DNA from: Planctomonas psychrotolerans
GTDB taxonomy: Bacteria; Actinomycetota; Actinomycetes; Actinomycetales; Microbacteriaceae
DNA: 64,000 nucleotides
Reading direction: 5' to 3'
Assembly: GCF_008642235.1 (NCBI RefSeq)
Contig: NZ_SJEV01000001.1
Coordinates: 2,374,400-2,438,399 of the forward strand
Shown: piece after piece, positions 25,746 to 35,156 of the stretch
Layout: the number at the start of each line of letters is the position of its first letter
How positions within the stretch are numbered: the first letter of the stretch is position 1
Translations under genes and position numbers: made by a program
Notes under the pieces: model-generated
Databases searched by the model: none
Told to the model about the DNA's origin: nothing
What the model saw: only the letters and a program-made list of their open reading frames with translations

Positions 25746-27191
25746 TCAGACGGTGGGCGTGCTCGGCCGCTGCCCGCCGCTTCGGCGACGTCGGTTGCGC
25801 GAGCGGGGGCGGGTCTGCCCGTCGCCGTGGTCTCCGCCGTGCCCGCCGTGCGTACCGGCGGCGGCCTTCGCGTCCTCGGTCGAGGAGTCGGAGGCTGCGG
25901 TATCGGACGAGCGGGTGCGGCTGCGCGAGCGACTGCGATCGCCATCACGCGGCGGCCGGTCGCCGCCGCGCTCCCGCGAGGCGGGCACATCCGCCTTGAC
26001 GGCGGGCGTGGGCTTCAGTCGCCCCTTCGACCCCTCGGGGATGTTCAGCTCGGTGTAGAGGTGCGGCGAGGACGAGTAGGTCTCGAGCGGCTCCGGCTGG
26101 CCGAAGTCGAGCGCGCGGTTGATGAGCGCCCACTTGTGCAGGTCGTCCCAGTCGACGAACGTCACGGCGATGCCGGTCTTCCCCGCGCGACCGGTGCGTC
26201 CCACGCGGTGCAGGTAGGCCTTGTCGTCCTCGGGAATGGTGTGATTGATCACGTGGGTGACGTCATCCACGTCGATGCCCCGCGCCGCGACGTCGGTGGC
26301 GATGAGGATGTCCTTCTTGCCCGCCTTGAACGCGGCCATGGCCCGCTCGCGCTGCTCCTGGTTGAGGTCGCCGTGCACGGCGGCCGCATTGAAGCCGCGA
26401 TCGTTGAGTTCCTCGACGAGTCGCGCCGCGGCGCGCTTCGTGCGGGTGAAGACCACGGTCTTGCCGCGACCCTCCGCCTGCAGGATGCGTGCGACGACCT
26501 CGTCCTTGTCGAGATTGTGCGCACGGAACACGTGGTGCTTGATGTTCGCCTGCATGATGCCCTCATCCGGATCCGTCGCGCGGATGTGGATGGGTCGGCT
26601 CATGAAGCGACGCGCCAGGGCCACGACCGGGCCCGGCATCGTGGCCGAGAACAGCATGGTGTGCCGCAGCGGCGGCGTCTGAGCGAACAACTTCTCCACG
26701 TCGGAGAGGAAACCGAGGTCGAGCATCTTGTCGGCCTCGTCCAGCACCATGACCTTGACCTTGGAGAGGGTCAGGAGGCGCTGCCCGGCCAGGTCGAGCA
26801 GGCGTCCAGGTGTGCCGACCACGATCTGAGCACCGGCCTTCAACTGCTCGATCTGTCCCTCGTACGCCTTGCCGCCGTAGATCGACACGATCTTCGTGGG
26901 GCGGTTGCTGGCGGCGAGCTCGAGGTCTTCGGTGACCTGGACGGCGAGTTCGCGGGTCGGCACCACCACGAGGGCCTGCACACCGGGTTCCGGGTCGAGG
27001 CCGAGGCTCTGGACCAGCGGAAGACCGAAGCCGAAGGTCTTACCCGTTCCGGTCTTCGCCTGGCCGATGATGTCCTGTCCGGTGAGGGCGAGGGGGATGG
27101 TCTGGGTCTGGATGGGGAACGGTTCGAGAATCCCCTTCGACGCGAGCGCGTCGACCATGTCCTGTTCGATATTGAGTTCTGCAAAAGTCAA
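25746..27191 (-). CDS. DEAD-box RNA helicase, RhlE-type
   Basis: ATP-dependent RNA unwinding in RNA decay or ribosome assembly. All motifs are visible: Q-motif region FPIQTQTIP, Walker A AKTGTGKTF, PTRELA, VGTPGR, DEAD in VMVLDEADKMLDLGF, SAT, and in the second RecA domain VVFTRTKRAAARLV, TDVAARGIDVDD and HRVGRTGRAG. The last 90 residues are Arg/Ser/Gly/His-rich, typical of RNA-binding tails. The open frame extends upstream, but family similarity begins at TFAELNIEQDM; TTG at 27191 fits, with AGGG 8 nt before it. A start further upstream is less likely. A homologous gene stands beside the ferritin-like gene in mycobacteria. Confidence 0.9.
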   Translation of the reverse strand: MTFAELNIEQDMVDALASKGILEPFPIQTQTIPLALTGQDIIGQAKTGTGKTFGFGLPLVQSLGLDPEPGVQALVVVPTRELAVQVTEDLELAASNRPTKIVSIYGGKAYEGQIEQLKAGAQIVVGTPGRLLDLAGQRLLTLSKVKVMVLDEADKMLDLGFLSDVEKLFAQTPPLRHTMLFSATMPGPVVALARRFMSRPIHIRATDPDEGIMQANIKHHVFRAHNLDKDEVVARILQAEGRGKTVVFTRTKRAAARLVEELNDRGFNAAAVHGDLNQEQRERAMAAFKAGKKDILIATDVAARGIDVDDVTHVINHTIPEDDKAYLHRVGRTGRAGKTGIAVTFVDWDDLHKWALINRALDFGQPEPLETYSSSPHLYTELNIPEGSKGRLKPTPAVKADVPASRERGGDRPPRDGDRSRSRSRTRSSDTAASDSSTEDAKAAAGTHGGHGGDHGDGQTRPRSRNRRRRSGGQRPSTPTV

Positions 27192-27289
27192 CGTATGAGC
27201 CCTGTCATTCGGCGAGCCGGGTGTCCGGCTGGATGTGGCGCCCGAGATTCTGGGGCGCGGATGCCCCCTTCCGATGAGGGAGCGCCCCC

Positions 27290-27295
27290 AGTTTA
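27290..27295 (-). promoter_or_regulatory. Possible -10 element for the DEAD-box helicase gene
   Basis: TAAACT on the minus strand about 100 nt upstream of the TTG start, giving a long leader as is usual for cold-inducible helicase genes. The divergent ferritin-like promoter is only 33 bp away. Confidence 0.35.
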
Positions 27296-27327
27296 GCGGG
27301 CCGCGGCACCGCAACCCGGTCGGCATC

Positions 27328-27333
27328 TACACT
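27328..27333 (+). promoter_or_regulatory. -10 element, leaderless start of the ferritin-like gene
   Basis: TACACT followed by 6 nt and GTG at 27340. Confidence 0.55.
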
Positions 27334-27339
27334 TGGGGC

Positions 27340-28062
27340 GTGTTCACTGTGTTCCGACGGCCGCGAGACGCCGATGCGCCTCGACCGAGCATCCGTTCGG
27401 ACAGCAGGCGCGCCACGAAGGTGGAGCGCGTCAGCCTCGAGGAGTTCACGCCCGATCTGCTCGCCTATCTGGGCCAGGTCGCCTACCTGCAGCTCGCCGT
27501 ATTCGAGACGCTGTCCCGCGCCGTCGGCACCGCACCCGACCTCCCCGGCAAGGAGGCGGTCAGCACGGCCGCGGGCATCGCCCTCAACCGGCACCAGTCC
27601 CTCGCCGCCGAGATCCGGCGACACGGGGACGACCCCGCCACGGTGATGAAGCCCGTCGCGGCATCGATCGACCGGTTCACCCGGCTCGTCTCGGGAGCCG
27701 ACTGGTACGAGACGCTCGTGTCGGCCGTCATCACGGCAGGACTGCTCGACGACTTCTTCGTGCGCCTCGCCTCCGGCCTTCCGGCCGAGTACCGCGACCG
27801 GGTGCGAATGATCCTCGAGTCCGGCGACGGCCGCCCCGGCATCGTCGATGCGGTGAAGCGCGGGATCGCCGACAACCCGGCGCTCGGCTCCCGGCTCGCG
27901 ATGTGGGGGCGTCGCCTGGTCGGCGACACGTTCCTCGTCGCCCGGTCCGCCATGATCGCGTCGGCCGACGCCTCGTCCGCCGAAGCGCGACTCGAGCCCG
28001 TGTTCGCCGAACTCATCGCGGCGCACACCCGGCGGATGGACTCGATGGGCCTGACCGCCTGA
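27340..28062 (+). CDS. Ferritin-like fold protein (MiaE-like family)
   Basis: A 240-residue mostly helical protein of the actinobacterial ferritin-like group related to tRNA hydroxylase MiaE. The conserved stretch LEEFTPDLLAYLGQVAYLQL opens the domain, with ALNRHQSLAAEIRRHGDDP forming the second helix pair. Candidate metal ligands (Glu in AVFETL, His in RHQSL) are visible but a full di-iron set was not verified. GTG is supported by TACACT-N6-GTG and gives the expected N-terminus FTVFRRP. Function is not established; RNA modification or iron binding are guesses from the fold. Confidence 0.78.
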   Translation: MFTVFRRPRDADAPRPSIRSDSRRATKVERVSLEEFTPDLLAYLGQVAYLQLAVFETLSRAVGTAPDLPGKEAVSTAAGIALNRHQSLAAEIRRHGDDPATVMKPVAASIDRFTRLVSGADWYETLVSAVITAGLLDDFFVRLASGLPAEYRDRVRMILESGDGRPGIVDAVKRGIADNPALGSRLAMWGRRLVGDTFLVARSAMIASADASSAEARLEPVFAELIAAHTRRMDSMGLTA

Positions 28063-28105
28063 CTGCCTAGTGCGTCCTGACTGGCTGGTGCGTGGGCGGG
28101 GCGAC

Positions 28106-28396
28106 TCAGCCGCGAAGAGCGGCGGCGGTGAAGCGATCGTCGGCCCGCTCCCGGGAGCGGGCGATCAGCACCGCGGCGGCGACGGCGCTGAGCCCGGCGC
28201 ACACCAGCGCGAGCAGCCAGATCCAGCCGCCGTCCCACGCCATGCCGAGCCAGGTCAGCGCGACCCAGACGACGGCCGCCGCGGCCGTGCCGATGGCCGG
28301 GACCAGCACCGCACCGTGCGTCTGCCTGCCGGGAACGGCCAGACGGGCGGCCATCCCGAGGAGCGCACCGCCGAGGGCGACGAACAGCAGTTCCAT
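28106..28396 (-). CDS. Small three-helix membrane protein, function unknown
   Basis: A 96-residue hydrophobic protein with likely membrane helices at about 2-20, 30-50 and 57-82 (LLALVCAGLSAVAAAVLIA) and an arginine-rich C-terminus. I do not recognise the family. It begins 11 bp after the DUF3107 gene on the same strand, which suggests one transcript. Its codon use is like that of its neighbours. Confidence 0.65.
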   Translation of the reverse strand: MELLFVALGGALLGMAARLAVPGRQTHGAVLVPAIGTAAAAVVWVALTWLGMAWDGGWIWLLALVCAGLSAVAAAVLIARSRERADDRFTAAALRG

Positions 28397-28407
28397 GCGG
28401 GGGAGGG

Positions 28408-28632
28408 CTAGCCGACGAAGCCCACGCGGCGGGCCTCTTCGGCGCCGATCTCCACGTAGGCGAGCACAGCGGTGGGAACGATGTAGATGCGACCCTTGCC
28501 GTCGGTGAGGGAGATGTGGCTGCTGTTCGACCCCAGGGCCTCCGCCACGGTCGCCTCGATCTCGGTGGCGGACTGCTTCGTCTCGAAGCTGATCTCGCGG
28601 GGGGCGTTGGTGATTCCGATGCGGATGTCCAT
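28408..28632 (-). CDS. DUF3107 protein
   Basis: A 74-residue soluble protein with the complete DUF3107 family sequence, starting MDIRIGITNAPREISFET and containing VPTAVLAYVEIGAEEARRVGF near the end. The mycobacterial homologue is the TB9.4 antigen locus (from memory). The function is unknown. AAAGG lies about 8 nt before the ATG, and TAGCCT further upstream is a possible -10. Opposite in direction to adnA. Confidence 0.92.
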   Translation of the reverse strand: MDIRIGITNAPREISFETKQSATEIEATVAEALGSNSSHISLTDGKGRIYIVPTAVLAYVEIGAEEARRVGFVG

Positions 28633-28727
28633 GCGGTGCCTTTCGATGCGTCGTGGCGACGGGGTCGAGCCAAGGCTACGGTACCCGCCACGCGGCCCCG
28701 GTCGAGTTCACTGTCGGCGGAAGGCTA

Positions 28728-28733
28728 TAACTT
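28728..28733 (+). promoter_or_regulatory. -10 element near the adnA start
   Basis: TAACTT ends 7 nt before GTG at 28741 (alternatively TATAAC, 9 nt before). Consistent with a leaderless or nearly leaderless transcript. Confidence 0.45.
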
Positions 28734-28740
28734 GTTCGGC

Positions 28741-31700
28741 GTGACGACACTGGCATTCGAACCGGCGCGGAAGCCCCGCTCTTCCCCGATGGCGCTCGAT
28801 GCCTCCCAGTCCACGGTGCTCGCACTGCCGGAGGAATCGAGTGCGGCGGTCCTCGGTGCGCCCGGGTCGGGCAAGACCACTACGCTCGTCGAGCTCGTCG
28901 CCCGTCGCGTCGAGCAGGGCTGGTCGCCCGACGAACTCCTCGTCCTGACCCCCACGCGCGCCGGGGCCACCCGATTGCGCGATCGTCTCGCGCTCCGGCT
29001 CGACGTGCCCACGCTCGGTCCGCTCGCGCGCACGCCGCAGTCCCTCGCCTTCGAGATCGTCGCCGACGCGGCGGCGCGCACCGGGGACGAGCCCCCTCGC
29101 CTCCTCACCGGTGGGGAGCAGGACTCGATCCTCGCGGACCTGCTGCAGGGCGACATCGACGACGGAACGGGGCCCGACTGGCCCGCCCCGCTCGACTCCG
29201 ACGTCCGCCGACTCCGCGGTTTCCGCACGGAACTCCGCGACCTTATGATGCGCTGCACCGAGCACGGGATCGGACCGGACGAGCTCGCCGCGCTGGGCCG
29301 CCGACACGATCGACCGGCGTGGGGGGCCGCGGCCGACCTCATCCGCGTCTACGACGAGGTGAAGGCGGGCTTCCGCGAGCACCACTACGACTCGACGGAA
29401 CTCGTGCGCGAGGCGTCCGCCCTCGTGGCCCAGGCCACTGTCGGGGCGATCCCCGACCTCGGCAGACACGGCCGGCTCCGCCTGATCATCCTCGACGACG
29501 CGCAGGAGTCCACCCGGTCCACGCTGAACCTCGTGCGGGCGTTCGCGGGCCGCGGCGTGCACGTGGTCGCCTTCGGCGATCCCGATGTCGCCACCGGATC
29601 CTTCCGGGGGGCCATCCCGGATGCGGTGGCGCGGCTGGGCGGCTACCTCGGCCTGCCCGATCTGCCCGTGCTCTCGCTCGAGACCGTGCACCGGCACGGA
29701 CCGGAGTTGCGGGCGCTCACCGCCGCGGTCACGTCCCGGATCGGCACCGCGGGTGCAGGACGGCAGCGCGGAAGCGCCGCGCGCGTGCACGCGCATCCGG
29801 GCGACCCGGCCGGAGCCGACTCACCCCGAGCCGACTCACCCCGAGCCGACTCACCTCGAGCGGTCGCCGGCTCCGCCGGCGCTGTCGCGTACGAGGTCGA
29901 GTCGCCGGCCGACGAACTCGCGCTCATCGCCCGAAGGCTGCGCGAGCGCCACGTCTTCGACGGGGTGCCCTGGAACGAGATGGCGGTGGTCGTGCGGAGC
30001 GGTTCCCTCGTGCCATCGCTCTCGCGCGGCCTCGCGGCGCTCGAGGTGCCGACGACCGTGTCGAGCGCGGGCACGGCCGTGCGCGACGAGTATGCGGTGC
30101 GGGCCCTGATCCTCCTGCTCGAGGTCGCGCTGGGTCGGGTGCCGCTCGACCCGGATGCCGCGGTGCGGCTGCTCACCGGCCCGCTCGGCGGACTCGACTC
30201 GGTGTCGCTCCGTCGCCTCAAGGCTGCACTCCGGCACGACGAGCTCGCCGGGGCGGGGGACCGTTCCGCGGAGATCCTGCTCGTCGAGTGCCTCCGATTC
30301 CCGGAACGGCTCGCCCTCATCGACAACCGGGTGGCCCGGGCGGCGGCCCGACTCGGAACGAGTCTCCGCGCCACCATCGACGAGGCGGCGTCGGGCGGCA
30401 CCATCGAGGAGTTGCTGTGGGGTGCCTGGCAGCGCAGCGGTCTCGCCGGCCCGTGGCGCGAGCGGTCGCTCGGCACCGGCATAGTGGCGGAGGAGGCGAA
30501 CCGCAACCTCGACGCCGTCGTCGCGCTCTTCTCGGCGGCGAAGCGGTTCGTCGAACGCACCCCCGAGTCCCCGCCCGGCGTCTTCCTCGACGCGTGGACG
30601 GGAAGCGACGTGCCCGAGGACACGCTTGCTCCGCGTTCCCTCGTCGACGCCGTGCTGGTGGGTACGCCCTCGTCGGTCATCGGCGAGGAGTTCTCCATCG
30701 TGGTCGTCGCCGGCGTGCAGGAGAACGTGTGGCCCAACCTCCGCATCCGCGGCTCGCTGTTGCAGGCCCAGGACATCGACGCGGTCGCGGGAGGCGGCTC
30801 ACCCGTCGGCGATGCCGATCCGCGTGCGGCTGTGCTGCACGATGAGCTCCGCATGTTCGCCCAGGCGGTCTCACGGGCGTCGGCCGAGGTGGTCGTGACC
30901 GCGGTCGCCAGCGATGATGCGCTTCCGTCGCCCTTCCTGCGGCTTCTGCCGCGGGGCGATGCAAGCGAGCTGCCGCGTTATCCGCTGTCCCTTCGCGGCA
31001 TGGTGGGGCGCCTGCGCCGCGAACTCGTCACCTCGCCGAGCGCATCCGCGGCGGCCGGACTCGCCCGACTCGCCACCGAACAGGTGCCAGGGGCCGATCC
31101 GGGCGAGTGGTACGGCATGCGACCGCTGAGCATCACCGCTCCGCTCGTCGACCTCAGCGACGACGACGCGGAACCGGTCAGCGTCTCGCCGTCGCGCATG
31201 GAGTCGTACGAGACCTGCCCGCTGCACTGGTTCATCGCCCAGGTTGGCGGCGATTCCGGGTCGACCTCGGCCGGACTCGGCACCGTGCTGCACAGCGTGA
31301 TGGAGACCGCCACGGACATCCGGCCGGAGGCCCTCTGGGAGGCGGTCGAGTCCCGCTGGGGGGAATTCACCTTCGAGGCGCCATGGCAGTCGGAGGTCGA
31401 GAAGGTGCGTGCCCGCGAGATGACCGGCCGCTTGTCGGCCTACCTCACCGATTTCGAGCGTGCGGGCGGCACGCTCCTCACCGCCGAGCGTCGCTTCCGG
31501 CTGCCCATCGAACTCGACACGGGGGAGGCGGTGCTGAGCGGCAGCATCGACCGCATCGAGCAGTTGGCCGATGGCAGCGCGGTCATCGTGGATCTGAAGA
31601 CCGGCAAGCACGCCCCGACCTCGAACGCCGCGGTCGCCGACCATCCGCAGCTCGGCGCCTACCAGCTCGCCTTCGCCTCCGGACGCATCGAGGGCTTGCC

Positions 31701-31947
31701 GGCCGAGCTCCCGTCCGGCGGCGCGAAGCTCGTCGTCGTGTCGAAGGGCACCCGCGCGAAGCCGTACTACGACCCGATGCAGGAGGCGTTCGCGGAGGAC
31801 GAGCTCGACGCCTTCCGGCGCCGGGTCGCCGCCGACGCGGAGGGCATGGCGGGTTCGGTGTTCGTCGCCCGGATCGGAGCGCACTGCCTCGACCCGTGGT
31901 CGTTCGGGACCTGTCGCATCCACGTGGTGCGGGCGGTGTCGTCGTGA
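28741..31947 (+). CDS. adnA: AdnA-like UvrD/REP helicase with PD-(D/E)XK nuclease domain
   Basis: Subunit of the actinobacterial AdnAB helicase-nuclease that resects double-strand breaks. The 1068 residues start with an SF1A motor: Walker A LGAPGSGKTT (38-47), Walker B IILDDAQEST near 255 and ESPADELALIARRL later. The Walker B reads DDAQ where UvrD-type motors have DExQ. A C-terminal RecB-like nuclease domain includes SRMESYETCP, GTVLHSVME and VVDLKTGKHAPT (about 948-960, catalytic DxK), ending in a cysteine pair CLDPWSFGTC. Three 15-bp repeats encode ADSPR units near residue 360. GTG start fits Walker A spacing. The stop overlaps the next gene by 4 bp. Confidence 0.9.
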   Translation: MTTLAFEPARKPRSSPMALDASQSTVLALPEESSAAVLGAPGSGKTTTLVELVARRVEQGWSPDELLVLTPTRAGATRLRDRLALRLDVPTLGPLARTPQSLAFEIVADAAARTGDEPPRLLTGGEQDSILADLLQGDIDDGTGPDWPAPLDSDVRRLRGFRTELRDLMMRCTEHGIGPDELAALGRRHDRPAWGAAADLIRVYDEVKAGFREHHYDSTELVREASALVAQATVGAIPDLGRHGRLRLIILDDAQESTRSTLNLVRAFAGRGVHVVAFGDPDVATGSFRGAIPDAVARLGGYLGLPDLPVLSLETVHRHGPELRALTAAVTSRIGTAGAGRQRGSAARVHAHPGDPAGADSPRADSPRADSPRAVAGSAGAVAYEVESPADELALIARRLRERHVFDGVPWNEMAVVVRSGSLVPSLSRGLAALEVPTTVSSAGTAVRDEYAVRALILLLEVALGRVPLDPDAAVRLLTGPLGGLDSVSLRRLKAALRHDELAGAGDRSAEILLVECLRFPERLALIDNRVARAAARLGTSLRATIDEAASGGTIEELLWGAWQRSGLAGPWRERSLGTGIVAEEANRNLDAVVALFSAAKRFVERTPESPPGVFLDAWTGSDVPEDTLAPRSLVDAVLVGTPSSVIGEEFSIVVVAGVQENVWPNLRIRGSLLQAQDIDAVAGGGSPVGDADPRAAVLHDELRMFAQAVSRASAEVVVTAVASDDALPSPFLRLLPRGDASELPRYPLSLRGMVGRLRRELVTSPSASAAAGLARLATEQVPGADPGEWYGMRPLSITAPLVDLSDDDAEPVSVSPSRMESYETCPLHWFIAQVGGDSGSTSAGLGTVLHSVMETATDIRPEALWEAVESRWGEFTFEAPWQSEVEKVRAREMTGRLSAYLTDFERAGGTLLTAERRFRLPIELDTGEAVLSGSIDRIEQLADGSAVIVDLKTGKHAPTSNAAVADHPQLGAYQLAFASGRIEGLPAELPSGGAKLVVVSKGTRAKPYYDPMQEAFAEDELDAFRRRVAADAEGMAGSVFVARIGAHCLDPWSFGTCRIHVVRAVSS
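29813..29857 (+). repeat. Three tandem 15-bp repeats inside adnA
   Basis: GAGCCGACTCACCCC at 29813 and 29828 and GAGCCGACTCACCTC at 29843, coding for ADSPR repeats in a probable interdomain linker. In frame, so length change would not break the gene. Confidence 0.9.
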
Positions 31948-34900
31948 GCGGCGCTCGTGGTACCGGCACGGCCATCGGTGCGATGGATCTGGCCGCACGG
32001 CTCGGCCAACCGTCCCCCACGCCGCAGCAGGTCGCGGTGATCGAGGCGCCCCTCACCCCCGCTCTGGTGGTCGCCGGTGCCGGCAGCGGCAAGACCGAGA
32101 CGATGGCGAACCGGGTGCTGTGGCTGCTCGCCAACGGACTGGTCCGTGAGGAGGAGGTGCTCGGTCTCACCTTCACGCGCAAGGCCGCGGGGGAGCTGAC
32201 GCAGCGCATCGGGGCGCGCATCGGGCAGCTGCGCTCCGCGGGGCTGCTGCCGTCGGCCGACGGCTTCGAGCAGCCGACCGTATCCACGTACAACTCGTTC
32301 GCCAACGCGATCTTCCGCGACAACGCCCTGCTGGTGGGGCGCGAACCCGAGTCGGTGCTCCTCAGCGACTCCGCGGCGTGGCTGCTCGCCCGCTCCATCG
32401 TGCGATCGAGCGGTGATGAGCGCCTGGTGCCGCTCGCGCGGTCGCTCGGCTCGGTCACCGATGCGGTCCTCGAGCTGAGCCGCGAGATCGGCGAGAACAT
32501 CGTCGACTCGTCCCGTGTCGTGCGGCTGGTCGAGCAGTTCTCCTACCTGACCGACCTGCCGTACACCGACGGAGCGCCGAAGAACGCCCCGTACGCCTCG
32601 GTGACCAAGGCGGTCGACGCCCTCGGGGCGCTCCCGGTGATCGTGGAACTCGCCGACCGGTACGCCGCCGAGAAGAAGAGACGCGGACTCGTGGAGTACT
32701 CCGACCAGGTGGCGCTCGCGCTCGCGGTGTGCGAGCGCAGCCCCGGAGTGCCGGCCGAGTACCGGTCGAGGTATCGGGTCGTGCTCCTCGACGAGTACCA
32801 GGACACGTCGGTGGTGCAGACCCGGCTGCTGTCCACCCTGTTCGCCGGCCACGGCGTCATGGCGGTGGGGGATCCGCACCAGTCCATCTACGGCTGGCGC
32901 GGTGCCAGCGCCGCGAACCTGGCGCGCTTCGAGCGCGACTTCGGTGGGGGTGAGCCGATCGCCGACTTCGCCCTCTCGACGAGCTGGCGCAATGCCACCA
33001 CGGTGCTGGCCGCAGCGAACGCCGTCGTGGCGCCGCTCACGGCGGCGAGTTCGGTGCGCGTCGAGCCGCTCTCCGCCCGGCCCGGAGCGCCCGTCGGGAG
33101 TGTGGTCGCTCGCTACGCGGAGACGGTCGAGGAGGAGGCCACCGGCATCGCCGACTGGCTCGCCGACGGGCTCGACACCCGTCGACCGGACGGCGAGCGG
33201 CGCAGTGCGGCCATCCTCTTCCGCACCCGTAGCGCGATGGGGCTGTTCGCGGAGGCGCTCGCCGAGCGCGGGGTGCCGCATCACGTGCTCGGCATCGGCG
33301 GTCTGCTGCTCGCGCCCGAGATCGTCGATCTGGTGAGCACGCTCCGGGTCATGAGCGATCCATCCGCGGGGTCTCCTCTCGTGCGGCTGCTGGGCGGGGC
33401 CCGGTGGGCGATCGGGGTAGCCGACCTTCAGCACCTGTCCCGGGTGGCCGGCTGGCTGCACGCCCGCGACTGGGCGCAGCAGCGGCTGGCCGACGACATC
33501 ACCGACCGGATGCGGGAGTCGGTTGCCGCGGAGGACGGGCGCTCCATCGTCGACGCCCTCGACTTCGTCACGGAGGCGCCGGAGGGGCACGGGCAGCTCG
33601 CCGGATTCAGCGCGCCGGGCCTCGCCCGGTTGCGCGCGGCGGGACGCCAGCTGGCGTTCTTCCGGTCCCGCGCCGGTCTTCCGCTGCCCGACCTGGTCCG
33701 ACTCGTGGAGCAGGAGCTGCTTCTCGACATCGAGGTGTCGGCGAACGACACGGCCGCGCTCGGTCTCGCCAACCTGTACGCCTTCCACGACGAACTCGAC
33801 GGCTTCCTCGCGAGCGACGACCTGGCCACCCTCGGCAGCTTCCTGGGCTGGCTCGATCGTGCGGAGCGCGAGGACACCATGGGTCCGCGCAGCGAGAACG
33901 CAGAGCCGGGCTCGGTGCAGCTCCTCACCATCCACGGCGCCAAGGGACTCGAGTGGGACCTGGTGGTGGTGCCCCGCCTGGTCGCCGACGAGCTGCCGAA
34001 CAAACCGAGGGAGGGCACCGGATGGGTGCGCTTCGGCAAGCTGCCGTACGAGTTCCGGGGGGACGCGGCGGAACTGCCGCACCTGGCCTGGCGGGGTCTC
34101 GCCACCCAGAAGGAGTTCGACACCAACCTCGCCGCGTACGCCGTCGCCCTCGCGGAGCGTCACCGCGCCGAGGAGCGCCGGCTCGCCTACGTCGCCCTCA
34201 CCCGTGCCCGCGAGCACCTGCTGCTCACGGGGTCGTTCTGGTCATCGACGACGAAACCGCGTTTCGCCAGCGTCTTCCTGCTCGAGCTGCTCGCCGCGGA
34301 TCTGGTGAACGACGACGTCCCCCTCGACAGCGCCCACGAGACGAACCCGCGCGCCGGGGCGGAACTGACCGTGTCTTGGCCGCTCGACCCGCTGGGCGCC
34401 CGCCGGGCGCGGGTGGAGCGGGCGGCGGCGGCGGTGCAGGCCGCGGCCACGACCGAGAAACCCGATGCGGGGCGGTGGCAGCGCGACCTCGACCTGCTGC
34501 TCGCCGAACGCGACCGTGCCATGGAACGCGCGGGGACGGTGGAGCTGCCCACGCGCATCCCCGCGTCGCGATTCAAGGACTTCGTGACCGATCCCGCGAA
34601 GGTGGCGTCGAGTCTGCGGCGGCCCATGCCGGAACGGCCCTTCCGGCAGACACGCCTCGGCACCCTGTTCCACGACTGGGTCGAGTCGCGATTCGGCCCG
34701 GCCGGCAGCGGTGACCTCATCGACGCGCTACCGGTCGAGGCCGACATCGATCCGCTGGAGAACCCACTCGACCGGGCCGAACTCGAACGGTTGCAACGCA
34801 CCTTCGAGCGATCGGAGTGGGCGGGGCTCCAGCCCGTTGCGGTGGAGGTCGAGATCCACGTGCGCATCGCCGACCAGATCGTGATCTGCAAGATCGACGC

Positions 34901-35156
34901 GGTCTACGAGATCGACGGTCGTTACCGTGTCGTCGACTGGAAGACCGGGAAGGCGCCGACGACCGCGGCGGACCTGGAACTGCGTCAGCTGCAGCTCGCG
35001 CTCTACCGGCTCGCGTTCGCCCGCTGGAAGGGCATCGACCCCGACCTCATCGACGCGGAGTTCTACTACGTGTCCGAGGACCGGGTCATCCGCCCCGACC
35101 GGATTTACTCGGAGAGCGACCTGCGGTCGTTGTGGTCGGAGTCGTTGGAGGGCTGA
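31944..35156 (+). CDS. adnB: AdnB-like UvrD/REP helicase with PD-(D/E)XK nuclease domain
   Basis: Second subunit of the AdnAB-type helicase-nuclease. The 1070 residues carry a complete UvrD motor: Q-motif PTPQQVAVIEAP, Walker A AGAGSGKTETM (about 42-52), LTFTRKAAGEL, Walker B LLDEYQDTSVVQ (about 280), GDPHQSIYGWRGA, and LLTIHGAKGLEWDLV and VALTRAREHLL. The nuclease domain near the C-terminus has GTLFHDWVESRF, KIDAVYEIDGRYRVVDWKTG and an ordered QLQLALYRLAF helix. GTG overlaps the adnA stop, implying translational coupling. Unlike its partner it keeps DEYQ. Its last 52 bp overlap the convergent kinase-like gene. Confidence 0.92.
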   Translation: MSGARGTGTAIGAMDLAARLGQPSPTPQQVAVIEAPLTPALVVAGAGSGKTETMANRVLWLLANGLVREEEVLGLTFTRKAAGELTQRIGARIGQLRSAGLLPSADGFEQPTVSTYNSFANAIFRDNALLVGREPESVLLSDSAAWLLARSIVRSSGDERLVPLARSLGSVTDAVLELSREIGENIVDSSRVVRLVEQFSYLTDLPYTDGAPKNAPYASVTKAVDALGALPVIVELADRYAAEKKRRGLVEYSDQVALALAVCERSPGVPAEYRSRYRVVLLDEYQDTSVVQTRLLSTLFAGHGVMAVGDPHQSIYGWRGASAANLARFERDFGGGEPIADFALSTSWRNATTVLAAANAVVAPLTAASSVRVEPLSARPGAPVGSVVARYAETVEEEATGIADWLADGLDTRRPDGERRSAAILFRTRSAMGLFAEALAERGVPHHVLGIGGLLLAPEIVDLVSTLRVMSDPSAGSPLVRLLGGARWAIGVADLQHLSRVAGWLHARDWAQQRLADDITDRMRESVAAEDGRSIVDALDFVTEAPEGHGQLAGFSAPGLARLRAAGRQLAFFRSRAGLPLPDLVRLVEQELLLDIEVSANDTAALGLANLYAFHDELDGFLASDDLATLGSFLGWLDRAEREDTMGPRSENAEPGSVQLLTIHGAKGLEWDLVVVPRLVADELPNKPREGTGWVRFGKLPYEFRGDAAELPHLAWRGLATQKEFDTNLAAYAVALAERHRAEERRLAYVALTRAREHLLLTGSFWSSTTKPRFASVFLLELLAADLVNDDVPLDSAHETNPRAGAELTVSWPLDPLGARRARVERAAAAVQAAATTEKPDAGRWQRDLDLLLAERDRAMERAGTVELPTRIPASRFKDFVTDPAKVASSLRRPMPERPFRQTRLGTLFHDWVESRFGPAGSGDLIDALPVEADIDPLENPLDRAELERLQRTFERSEWAGLQPVAVEVEIHVRIADQIVICKIDAVYEIDGRYRVVDWKTGKAPTTAADLELRQLQLALYRLAFARWKGIDPDLIDAEFYYVSEDRVIRPDRIYSESDLRSLWSESLEG

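Noticed and set aside
31767-34217. 816-residue minus-strand ORF over adnB
   Set aside because: Shadow frame; the plus-strand helicase motifs are complete.
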